From Triops longicaudatus (Eukaryota; Arthropoda; Branchiopoda; Notostraca; Triopsidae), in the NCBI GenBank assembly GCA_022885665.1, contig JAGQDJ010000053.1, positions 124,001-188,000 on the forward strand: a stretch of DNA of 64,000 nt. Reading direction: 5' to 3'. Position numbers and translations under genes: made by a program. The notes beneath the pieces are model-generated. The model saw only the letters and a program-made list of their open reading frames with translations. It made no database searches and was not told where the DNA came from. How positions within the stretch are numbered: the first letter of the stretch is position 1; each line of letters opens with the position of its first letter. Shown in pieces: positions 49,453 through 60,399 of the stretch.

Positions 49453-50156
49453 CGTGATATTTAAAACTAAATGAAGACCAAGACAATTTCTTTAAAGCAG
49501 CTGATGAGACGTTACAGTCACTTCGGTCAAAACTGTTACAGCCAATATTTGCATAAGACCTGTTCACTGAGAATCGCAACTCAAATGTGGTCCACTGGCA
49601 ATGTTAAAATCTGTCGCTTTAATGAAGCTACAATGTCGCTATAATATACCGAGTCAGCGGTTCCCAAACTGTGCAGCGGCTCCCAGGTGCACTGTGGTTG
49701 CCTTGTAGGTGCGCCGCAAAATTCCCCGAAATGATTTAAATTGAAGTTTTGTTTAGCACAGCGACTTCGAAAAGGGCGCCGCGGTATGGGTCTTTGAATC
49801 TGGAATAGCGTCGTAAGCAATAAGTTTGGGAAACCGTGAAGTGATGAAGCCATGACTACTTTTTTAATTGCTAGTAACAATTACATTTATGATCTTAGAT
49901 ATGATTAACGAATTAATACGCTTACCCAACTTCGCGAAACAGCACGTTAAAATTCCTTCCGTCACAGTAGATTGAGGTTTCAACGATTCGTTCAATTACA
50001 CTATAGTTAAACTTTTTGTCCAGAATGAACCACATTTCTATCTAGAGTGGAATCTAGCAACATGAAATGTGAAATTTCATCACTAACAAAAAAGAATGGC
50101 ACAATGTTGTCACCTATTTTTTCTTAAAAAAATAGTTTTCTATGTTCACGCTAGAA

Positions 50157-51284
50157 CAAGGGTGTCCAACCTTTTTTTATTCGCCAAAGTTGGCGAATTG
50201 AAGTCACAATTCGCGAACAGCTTAAAAAATTAACTGGAGTTCGCCAAAACAGAAAAAAGGAACAAATGTCTTTCTTTCATAAAAGTGAATTACTCTTAAG
50301 TACTTTAAGCCTATTTGCCTAAGGCTGGGAACAACTCGACTCTCCAAACTTCCAAGCCAAGTCGAGTTGAAGTTGGCCGTTGTTACACCGCGTCGAGTCG
50401 AAGTCGATCGTTCTCAAACCGATTCTCGTAAGAGTTAAAAGAAAACTTCTTGAAGTTAAAAATAAACTATATAGAAATAAAACATGAAATTTGATGAAAA
50501 TGTGTACCGAAAATCAAGCGAACTGCAGCTCATTTTACTAGCTTCTACATTTGTAGAGCTGAAAAAAATCCTGTATAAAAATAATAAATCAACATAATCA
50601 TCACGGGACTTAAGATTATCTTGCAATAGGACGGGTTTTGTTATTATCCAAGTTGCAATTAAATGGGCTCCTCTGCAAATATTACGCATACATATTTTAA
50701 AATTGAAAACATAAATCTTTTAGCCGGACTATTGTGAAACGATCCGAGACTCGAGCCGGTTTATCGCAAGCCAAGCTAAACCTTGAGCTTTTCTATTGCA
50801 AGCTGAGCAGAGGCTTAGCTTCGCTCGGCTCAGCTTGAGCCGCTCATTTTGCCATCCCTATTCGAAAAATCGTGTGAGCACCTTGTTGAACAACAAGTTG
50901 GAGCAAAGCTGCATTAAAGAAAGCTTCTTCATAATATAATTTTCATGGAATAGAATGCTTTTGTATTTTCCAACTCCCCCCTCCGCGCATATCGAGTTTT
51001 TGGCCGCGAGTAAAGAGATCTAGTCATAAGCAGTCTACTTAAGTCTACTTATGTTTCGTCCGAATTTACTGAAAGCACGAGGAGGCCCGTAGGTAGGAAG
51101 CTTCGGCTACTATAGGGCTACATTCTGTTAGTGCTGAAGCTCAAATAACGAATTTTGAGATTACTGAAAAGGTTGATCCGGAAAGAGTCTGTAAATTAGT
51201 TACTAAAGTTCCAAAATTGTCAATTCGTCATTTTTTTTTCAATTGCAAACATTGGCGAATTAAAGATAGGGTTGGACACTCCAG
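50157..51284. mobile_element. degraded non-autonomous hAT-like element
   Basis: The left end reads CAAGGGTGTCCAACC and the right end, reverse-complemented, CTGGAGTGTCCAACC. Both continue to a shared ATTCGCC block about 14 bases further in. This is the CAGgGGTGTCCAACC style of terminal inverted repeat seen in hAT transposons. Flanking octamers CGCTAGAA (50149-50156) and CACTAGGA (51285-51292) match at 6 of 8 positions, as expected for an old 8-bp target duplication. No transposase frame is present in the 1,128 bases. The interior has GAGCCGAGC/CTCGACT-rich palindromic stretches. Confidence 0.6.
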
Positions 51285-51292
51285 CACTAGGA

Positions 51293-52418
51293 CTTCTGTT
51301 AATAAATCTGTCGTGATCGAAGGGAGGCTGACGAGTCGGCAAGTTGAAAATACCCGCTGCGAAGGTATTAAAAAAAAACAATTCAAGGGAAACAAGCTGA
51401 AGAACCATACTTTTCTATGTAATAAATATATGGTATGAACACTAGGAAACAGTCTCAAATATAGTTGGAATGAAACTTTGAGTCTTATTAGCGTAAAATA
51501 AAGACAGTTCGCGAGAAAAAGTTGCACCACGACGGAGAACTTAATAAGGATTTTTCATAACCGGGATTGCAAAATTGGCATTCTTCTTGTATTTGACCCT
51601 AGTGCATGTAAATGTTACTTAGCAAGCATAACTCCACTCATTCAATTGTCCCGGCAAATGTACTCAACTAAATTCCCCACAGTACAAATATGTGGCAATG
51701 AAACACAACTTTCCCACGGAAAAGCTTTAACTACTAAGTTACTACGAACACCGGAACCTGAATATTAGTTGCATTTCATCACGCCGAAATGCCTACCTTC
51801 TCACGTGGTTTAACCCAAATATTTTCATACCTACTTTAAAGATTCACCACAGCCAAGGCACCATCTTATGTTTAAAGATCTGAGTTTTCTGGTATGGGAG
51901 GGTAAAGAGACTAGCATTTTGAAACGGAACTACGTAAATTTCTTTTTAAGCTAGAACTTTCACCCTTATAATGCTCAGTTACAACAAGGGTAAATGAACA
52001 GTTATTATGAGATGTCGTTCAGTTGCTAGCTTCTGTCCTTGCTAAGGAATATGTCACGATTGGCCAATCTTAATAGAAAAAAAAAAATTACTCTTTTGAG
52101 TTTTCAGGTCCCCAATCGTTTCCCTTAAAGTTAAAATAAAAAAAAAAATCTTAAAGGTATACAACTACTTTACTTGAACCCCAACTCCCCAATAAACAAT
52201 CTAGGGCGCAGCACTTTAAACAAAAAAGTCACTACTCCTTCTTAAAGTGAGTGCCGTTTAGAGTGCTACGTCCTCTAAAAAACCCCCTAAAAAACTAATA
52301 ATATTTGAACAATGCAAAAAAAAAGAGCTAAACATAAAAAAAGAATTCGCGAACGTTTTATCTTTTGGCTTCACTGGTACGAGATTTTAAGAAGGGAAAA
52401 AGAGTTCCAGGTCCAACG
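51293..52418. other. intergenic stretch without supported genes
   Basis: AT-rich, with several poly-A and poly-T runs. Frames at 51217-51530 overlap on both strands and partly cover the right end of the transposon remnant. The cueball 3' UTR must lie at the right edge. Confidence 0.4.
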
Positions 52419-55400
52419 CTAGCTACAAGGGTTTTCCATGTTAGACAATAAACTATCTTTGTCTTCGAGTGCATTCGTGCCAACAAGTTTAGGCGTACGG
52501 GAAGGTGGCTCGTAGCAAGGCTAGAAACGAAAAAAAGGATACGCCATTAATTTGGTTCACCCATAATGTACTACGTTTTTATTTTGAAAAGAAAAAAAAA
52601 ACTTACTGTTTCACACAAATTCATGTTACAGCAATCCTCTATATCAAGCGTGACTTGCTGATTCGTCGCACTCTGTTTGCTTAACTTCTTCTGTTCTTTT
52701 ACTATTCCGGCAAACCTCCTCCTTCGCAACTTCGGTCTACGCCGTAACTTATGATTCTGCCAGAGGAGTCCGAAGACCGTGAACATGAGTACGAGGCAAA
52801 ATCCTAAGAGTGCCACAAAAGGGACAAAAAGTTTTTCTTGCTCCAACGAGTCGATCGAAGTTCCAACGAGAGTCTCGCTCTCCATTCCAATGTCCTTACC
52901 AAACCTAGAATGGCAATGCATTCATTAGAACTAATTTTAGAACACCTTTAAGCATGAAGCTACTAATAAACTTCCATGGACTTTCCCCTGAATTTTTCTT
53001 TAACTCACTAACTATTCATTCACTGGTACTCAAACCATTTTGTAGATCTTTTTTCCTACAAAGAGACTCTTCAATTTTTTTTTTTTTTTGAACAGACTCC
53101 TTCATCGAAAAGAATAATCAATTGGCTATTTTACTACAAATCGTTTTCTGAAAGATGGTGAAAAGGCATACAACAGGAGAAACCATTCAACACTTTCATA
53201 GTAATACTGTGAGTTCGCCAACATAAGACTGTATGTCTCCCTCATAAATTATTGTTACTTCGGGGGAAACTCCGAGGAGAATTCTACAAAAATATTTATT
53301 CCTGTTTCCTTGCATTTTACACATTCATAGACACAGATTGAAAGTCAATGAATCTATGTTTAACTTGCATATGCAAGAAAAGAGATTTAGCTGTAAATGC
53401 TTCCATTCCTTCTATAGCCATGATGCAACATCATGGCTATGTACAAACAAATATATTTCAATAACGTAGCTTGTCAATTCGCTATGCCTACAACGGTTTC
53501 AAACTAAATTAAAAATGGGTTTAGCACGATTTAAAATTGGCCAAGTACAACAACGAAAACGACAGGCACTTCTGCAGCAAGGGATGCTGGATACCGGAAT
53601 TACTAAACGTGCGCCAGCGATGTGACAAGAAGCTTGGTGTTATTTTTTAAATAGTCCTAGTCAGACAAGTCTAGGTTATAACCTAGAGCAAAATTTATAA
53701 ATATTCCACTCTTCTTAGAGCAATGTAAGTTTTCAACGCTTGGTCTTGCGTGCTGATATCGTTCGTAAAAAAAAAGAAAGAACATGTCGAAAAAAATACA
53801 GAGCTGGCAAATTTGCTAAAAATCTTACGAAACGTAATGTACTTAAAAGATTATTTAAAACATTATCCACAAGACCTATTGTAAGTTGCTGTTGTTGGTT
53901 CACCAACCCCAAAAATTCTTTTGGTGCAAGCTAAGGGCGGTATGGCTGTGGGAAGCAAATGAAAAGCTACGTTTCAATCTTCTTCTGTATCTTAATTACT
54001 AATATGTTTGCAATTTTTAGACGCTGATTGCTATTGGAGATGTTTTCCGAAGATTTTTGGATCTAGAAGTTATATGCTGATACTTATCCCAACACCGAAA
54101 CAATTCAGTACGTCAAAATACTATTATTATAATTACTTGCAAATGCTTGGTGTCTCAACTTCGTTACGATGGCAGTTCGAGCATTCGGACACTGTTTCCG
54201 GCCTAGTATCCGCCATTACTGGTGACGTATGCTCAGTGAGCTCAGCGTCCGTAACTACGTCCGTAACTTCCTTAAACTCCAAAGTATAGTGCTCCGTGCT
54301 TAGATGAGTTTCTTCCGATTGGTATTTGTTGTAGTCACAAAAATCATCCGTTTTATGAGTCAGAATTGTTAACCCCATAGGTCGCGTAGGGAGAAACGTT
54401 GCTAGGCATTTGGGAACAGGATAGGAAATCCCATCCCCCCCCGAATGGGAAAGCGGCAGTTTCCATAAACCGAATTGTTCCCAATCACTCCAGTATACAT
54501 GGTCTTTCCCCACAGTCAGTGCAAACGGATATTGGCCTCCTCCGCGATAGAGCGTTTCCCTGGCAATGTAACCTTGTTAGTCAAAGTCAAACACACGTAC
54601 ACAAAAACTTAATAAAAACGAGTTACGAGACAAAATTACCGAGCATGGGAAAAAAGAAACAAAGCAAAGTTTACACAAGATATTTACCTTCCACTGCCAT
54701 TCAGATTACTCCTCTCAATAGCAAACATTCCATCAGTCAAAGTATCGCACCAGTACAGCTTTTGCTTTCTAATATCGACCGCCAAACCGTATGGCATCTT
54801 TAGCCCGTCTTGGATAACATGCTCGCGATTCGTTCCATCGTAGTTTGAGCGTTCTATACTAGGGTTCGACGGTGACCAATTGGTCCAGTATAGCTTCCTA
54901 AATTTGAAATAGAAAAAAATCTAGAATAAGAAAACGATGAAACTCAATTCCTTGTTTGGCATACTTGTCACAGGGACTAACGGCAATACCCCGGGGACGA
55001 TCTTCTGATAAAAAATGCAAAATCTCCGCGTCATTATCCTGGCCAAAGGCACGTCTGTGAATCGTGCGATGAAAGCCATCGGTCCAGAATAGCGTATTCT
55101 CTCGTGGGTCTAGAACCAGTCCTTCGACTCTCTCTTCTCCGGTTTCTAAACACAATTACGTAAGAAACTCGGACCATAACCTCTTAAAAAAAAGCACGTA
55201 ACCCGGAAGACCAGCACGTGGTTGTCTTACTTTGAGCGATAGTTTGGATAGTGCTCGTTTCTAACGATATGCTCGAGATCGTAACGTTCTGATGAGCTGC
55301 GTCACTAAAATAGAGCAGTTGGCTGGAGGGATCAAAGGTGACGGCGACAAGCAGATTCGCATCGCTGATATTCACGTGACCGACAGGAACGATTTTCCGG

Positions 55401-56922
55401 ACTTGGGCACCAGTTAGGGATGAAATCACCTCTAAGTGATCACCCACAGCTACAACCACATCTGTGAACACAAAGAACAGGATTCAGGCATTCTAACTAT
55501 CTCCCATATCAGTTATTAGAGCCATGGACATATTTAATGACATATAACACCCAAGGCTAAGATAAGTCCACGATAAGCTGAGTTATGCAATAGAAGGATT
55601 TCGCCGCGCGAAAGAACTAATGGGATATTCGGGTGTGTTCTCCATTCACTTCACGTGATAAGATATGATTTTTACTACAAAGCTGAGCGCTACACACCTG
55701 CAGTATTCCTTTCGAAATAAAAAGAATTAAGAAAAAAGGCTAACAGCTAGCTCGTATTACGCGACTTGCACTTTACTGCAATTTTTATGTAGGCATAAAC
55801 ACTGTGACCTGTGAAAAAATTGCTTTTTAGAGTTGTGTACAAAAAATGTTTTAGTCGGCTTATTTGAAGTTACAGCACCTGAAGCGGTGCGACGATGCTA
55901 AATGAAGAACTAGCTGAATAGCTCAAGATAAAATTCTTAACTTCTTATTTATTCTTACTGGTACTTATCCATTATACGCTCCGTAAGATTACTGCTCTAT
56001 CACAGTCGTTTTTTTTTCAAGCCCGAGTATTTTTAATAAAACATTAGCACTAGTTAACTTCAGTAGAAATAGATGAACTAGAAATACTAAGAAATTTGAG
56101 AAAAAAGGCGAGCTTTTTTCAAAAAAAGGTTAAATTGCTTAACAGATGACCATTACAATTAGAGTTTTTCCATTAGTTTATTTTGGTTTAGGTGCCTTTG
56201 GAGCAAATTTTAATTAACTTACCTTGGCCGAACTGAAACTAACCCAACAAACCTAGCTTAATCTAAAAATTTACGCGGCGTATATTAGATAAGTACCTTA
56301 TTATTCTTTTTTTGGGGACCAATTATTTATGGGCGTGTAAAGAGCGTTGGCTGAATCTGAATTCATAAATTGTAATTTACATCTAACCTTTTCGGCATGT
56401 TTCGCCATCTGCGATTATTTAAGCATTTTTTCGACACGCTTAACATTCAAGATGAAAGACAAAATATTTTGCAACTACGCGCTTCTCGTCACGAAGCATT
56501 GTTTATCTTTTAATGAGTAATGTAAACACAAGTCGGCCAAAAGGTTACGAACGCGTAACAGAAAACCGTGGCTCGGGGCTTTGACTACGTGATCACGAAC
56601 AAAACCAGCATGGAGCGTCTGTATTATTGTAAAAAAAAAAAATAAAAAAACATTAACGTGAATATCAACTACGTCCCAATATGGCAGAAACTGTCAAGGT
56701 CTATTAGGACTCGAAGCAGTGAAAAACTGAGGGTTCCCATCATACAAACACGGCAGTAATAATTTGAACGCGGCAGGTGACACAGAAAAAGAGAGCAAGG
56801 TCAGCAGCTGTTATTTTGGTGCTCGTGACACGTACCAATAATAGAAAACCTGTCATACCTTCTGCGACTACTATTCCACCGAATATACACAACACGGTGA
56901 CCACATGCAGTAGAATCCGCAT
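52419..56922 (-). CDS. cue: cueball-like LDL-receptor-repeat membrane protein
   Basis: Seven exons on the minus strand: 56922-56859, 55461-55231, 55145-54965, 54897-54688, 54559-54137, 52904-52607, 52520-52419; 1,509 nt, 502 aa. A signal peptide (MRILLHVVTVLCIFGGIVVA) is followed by LDL-receptor class B (YWTD) repeats forming a beta-propeller: LLYFSDAAH, TLFWTDGFHR, KLYWTNW, KLYWCD, VYWSDWEQ. Then come a threonine/acid-rich linker, one membrane span (LFVPFVALLGFCLVLMFTVF) and a strongly basic cytosolic stretch (KLRRRPKLRRRRFAG) before a short tail. Domain order and size fit insect Protein cueball, needed for germline development in Drosophila. The EGF-like modules of that family are not visible; only FCDYN and ECSNCHRNE...SICK remain. 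The first ATG after an acceptor-like tgattagcag was chosen as start. A large intron (54136-52905) separates propeller and membrane exons. Confidence 0.85.
53414..53440. repeat. perfect 12-bp inverted repeat with 3-base loop
   Basis: ATAGCCATGATG, loop CAA, CATCATGGCTAT. It lies within cueball intron 5. The stem is too short for a microRNA precursor as it stands. Confidence 0.7.
53515..54080 (+). CDS. possible small lysine-rich gene antisense to cueball intron 5
   Basis: An ATG at 53515 opens 36 codons (MGLARFKIGQVQQRKRQALL...). Further on, an acceptor (cactcttcttag, exon 53719-53880) and a strong donor (CCTATT|gtaagt) enclose a Lys/Arg-rich frame (KKKERTCRKKYRAGKFAKNL). This joins in phase zero to a last exon 54021-54080 (TLIAIGDVFRRFLDLEVIC and a stop). 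The two later exons agree well; the link to the first frame is uncertain (GGCCAA|gtacaa is the only in-phase donor). No family is recognised. It may be a relic. Confidence 0.3.
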
Positions 56923-57849
56923 GTTAACACTGCTAATCAACAAAAAGCGTACATAATCACAACCCATTCACACAACAACCGGACCCGTCCAACGAGCTAC
57001 TGCAGACGCTAGGAGCCACTTACATAGAGTAAGTGTAGAGATGACTTACCGTTATACAGGCATGTCCCAGAAAAATAGATGTTAAAGGAAGTCCTTAAGA
57101 GCCAGAATCAATGTTGATTGGGTCTTGAGAATAGGATGAATACAGATTGGCTGTAAGATAGCTGTGGGTGGATACGAGCACCCAGCAAGTTACCATGGAG
57201 ATAGTATACACTCTGTGCAAGGTTATTTAAAAGAAGACCTGTCGTGTTTGACGTCTCAGTCTCCAGAGCTCTACGTCACTGGACTGCAGCCAAACAGCGT
57301 GAGGGCCACAAAAGTGATTGCCAGTCATAGTAAATGTTATATTCTGACTTGAAATTTGATTTTATCACACACAAATCTACTTATCAATTTGTCTATTTCG
57401 CAGAAGTCAATAAATTTGTACCAACTAGCAATATTCGTCATGTATTTTCCGTGTATTAACAATGAAATTTCGTGCAGCGAAAAGCACTGTTGGTTAGAAA
57501 CGTTCGAAGCGTTAAAAACGAAATAAAGGTAGGAAATAAAAATGCGAGTGTAAGCAATAGAAAGAAAGATAGATTACATGCCTCACAAAACATGATTTTG
57601 AGTAGGGACGTTTTTCTAGTGAGCTAATATTCGTCATCTTTTAGATCGGCTGTTGTGATCTGTAAGCTAATATAATTGAAGAAAATGTAATTGAATGAAA
57701 AGTATTAAAGCCTTCAAATTTTAAGAATATGAAAAAACGTGTAATGAACTAGAAATACAAGAATCACACACCCTCTGTCAAAGAGGAGTGCATAATAGGT
57801 GATGTTTGTTCTCACTAACACAGTCCGTTCAAAAGTGCAAGCACTCCAA

Positions 57850-57915
57850 TGACGTCACGGTACAACGCCATCTACATTTCCTATCACGCGAGGCCTATTT
57901 TTTTTTTCTATATAA
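57850..57915 (+). promoter_or_regulatory. orphan core promoter: CRE plus TATA
   Basis: A palindromic cAMP response element TGACGTCA (57850-57857) stands 51 bases before TATATAA (57909-57915). Initiation near 57940 would produce a GC-richer leader with an ATG at 57983 (34-codon frame) and a donor GCGAG|gtaaac near 58112. No coding exon on this strand is recognisable downstream inside the window, so the gene it serves is unknown. Confidence 0.45.
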
Positions 57916-58629
57916 CCTTGTACTCCGTGCTTGTTCTCGAGATTCCCCCCTAACAGGAAGGCGGGGCATTCTTGTGAGAGGGATGAGCGTGAAAGCAAAA
58001 GAGCCTGGAACACTTGGTCCACAAGGGAAAGGACTTTTGTCGTCTCTGTGGCCGCTTACTTACCCCAGGAACTTCAGAACGTAAATAGAAGCTTAGCAGC
58101 ACTGCGAACCGCGAGGTAAACGTAGGCAAGCAGTTAACCGCAGTTTCCGCTCATGGGAAGCAGAAAATCGGAGGGAGGAACTGCACTGACAAATCAGCCT
58201 GTATGTGGAACTTAAACCTTCTGGGATTTTTTTTTCTGTGAGTCTTGACTGACATAAAGTTACTCTAATTTTCATTCGTGTTAAGATCGGTTAGCTTGCC
58301 TGTAATATCCAAGCTAGGGCGCACTATCCACATGGGTGATAGTTACATGTACGCTACATGTACAGTCGAACTTCATAGGCTCGGAACCGACCAGTCAGTA
58401 AGAGGTTACACTAGCTATGATGCCATCCGAGTACTGCCACTCTTTCTGTAAGACAGCTGATTGGGAAATCGCGAAATGCAGAACTTAAAATGGAGTGGTG
58501 AAATGTGTGAATTTGTATGACTATTTGAATTAAGATGGTCTGGAAACATTCCGTGGAATATCTTTTGCATTTTTTGTGGTTTGCATCGTCGCGCGGAGCT
58601 AAAGTGTGTTAAAATGTGTTACAATGAGT

Positions 58630-58719
58630 TAAATTAGGTCATGTTTTGTTTGGTTTAGTTAGGTTAGGTTAGTCGCGTCAAGTTAAGTTAGGTTAATTTT
58701 AATTAGGTTAGGTTAGGAT
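58630..58719 (+). repeat. degenerate TTAGG-type repeat tract
   Basis: Clustered copies of TTAGG and near variants (TTAGTTAGGTTAGGTTAG, AAGTTAGGTTA, ATTAGGTTAGGTTAGG), interrupted by a short GC-containing insert (TCGCGTC). TTAGG is the common arthropod telomere unit. Confidence 0.6.
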
Positions 58720-60399
58720 GGGAAAACTAGGGATCAAATAGGGTGGAGGGAGAAGAAAATTACTACATAGGGTAATAATAATAGTTCTGTTAGTAATTTC
58801 CATATATGAGAGTATATGTGTCCGGTCTCTATGTCCACTTGACAAAAGAGCATTACATTTTAAATAGGCATTCATTTACATTTTGCGCTTCGTCGTAGAA
58901 ATTAGTAGCACTTTTAACAGACAGGACACATTTTAAGACCGACTGTTGAACGTTCGTATTATACGTATTTTGATTGTACGCGAAGTGAAAATTCAAGTTC
59001 GTTGCTACTTCAAGTTGCCCCATGAAGAACTTATAAAAAACGAGGTCCTTACGTCGTGTGCAGGATCTATTCGACAGGATGTAGGTTTCGTCTACCGTGA
59101 TTTGAAAATAGAAGTGTTTTGTGCGAATTTTTTGCTTGTATTTGCAATTGAGCACGCTTGATGAGATGATTCGATTATTAACAAGAGCTTGGCGTAGTAT
59201 TCTTTTCTTTCTTTTTCTGTCACTTTCTCTAAATAAGCCCAACTTTTCACTCGGAAAAAAATTCCCATACAGGAAAAGTCAAATTAGGGATACCTCATTA
59301 CCACCTAGCTTAACAGTCATACCAAAAAAAAAAACACATGATATGTCCGTCGAACGCAACACAAGACAAAGAGAATCAGAATAGTAAATGAACTAGGTAG
59401 CCGTCAATAATTTCAAATAAAAAACAGCAGACGTATACAAAGGTAAAGAACTTGAGTATCACTAGCGTTGATAAATTGGGAGGGCAAAAGACACGAACAT
59501 AAAATAGAATTCGTCACTGGGTCTTGTTTTTCAGTCAGTTCTCTTATTTCTCAATTATCCGGTGCGCCGTTTGCACTGATGAAAAATTATTCATAAAAGT
59601 ATGTAACAAATAAATAGTCCAACAAAACGGTTAATAAATGAGTTTTCCGTTTCTTCGTGTGCAGCGCAGTGCGACATAGATTAAGGGAGAAAGAAGATTT
59701 CGAGTTCACAGGGAGGAATAAAATATTATGCCACGACAGACAAGATGACTGCATTGCACTTACGTCCCGCCCGAATAAACAAAACAGTAAATCACGTATC
59801 AGTAACAGGAACTAAAGTAACCTTTTGAATGCAACCCAACATTATCTTGATCAACAGGAAGAAGAAAATCATGAGCTTCCATAAGAATGGTCCCCCAGAA
59901 ACCAAACTGTTCTTATACTGGACAAATAGCTGGGATGCTTAAACGAACAAAATTCAGATGACCCCGAGGGTAATGAGTCATACTCCGCTGCGACGTTTCG
60001 TTCTCCGGTAGAACAAACTGTATGTGTAGGAGCCCCTCTATCACAATCCACTTATTAAATTCTCGTTCTCTTTGCTGTGAGGAAGTACTGCCCACTGAAA
60101 AACACGAAACAATCGTTCGTAGCATTTTTTCTTACGGTGTTGCTTTTTCCGGTATAAAAAACTGCGTGTAAAGTAGTGACAAAGGAGTAAGATTGGGAGA
60201 CAGAATGCGCAAGTGGCTTTTGTGGGAGGTTGACTGAAGTGAATATTGCCTCGTCGAATGTTATCAGTGGAGCAAAAAATAAGGTTGCCAGACTTCTTAA
60301 AGGTCCTGGCCTTTTCCCTTTCAAATAGGGATACAAATTATCCCTGGGGGAGGAGTTTTCACCATCATAACCGATCCTCCGCTGGAACTTCATTAACCA

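Larger units (their letters stand above)
56923..60399. other. 3.5 kb mostly non-coding stretch
   Basis: Apart from the promoter at 57.85 kb and the TTAGG tract, I see no supported gene. The 129-codon minus-strand frame at 58853-59242 is AT-rich with random-looking composition. The cueball promoter must lie at the left end. The right end continues in frame after the stop of the next gene (60057-60399). Confidence 0.4.

Noticed and set aside
50321..50871. possible second element nested in the hAT remnant (TAAGGCTGGGAACAA ... TTGCCATCCCTA)
   Set aside because: Ends match only loosely (about 10 of 14) and the flanking octamers do not match, so a separate insertion is not supported.
58853..59242. 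129-codon minus-strand frame
   Set aside because: AT-rich, Asn/Lys/Phe-heavy composition, no splice context and no recognised motif; probably chance.
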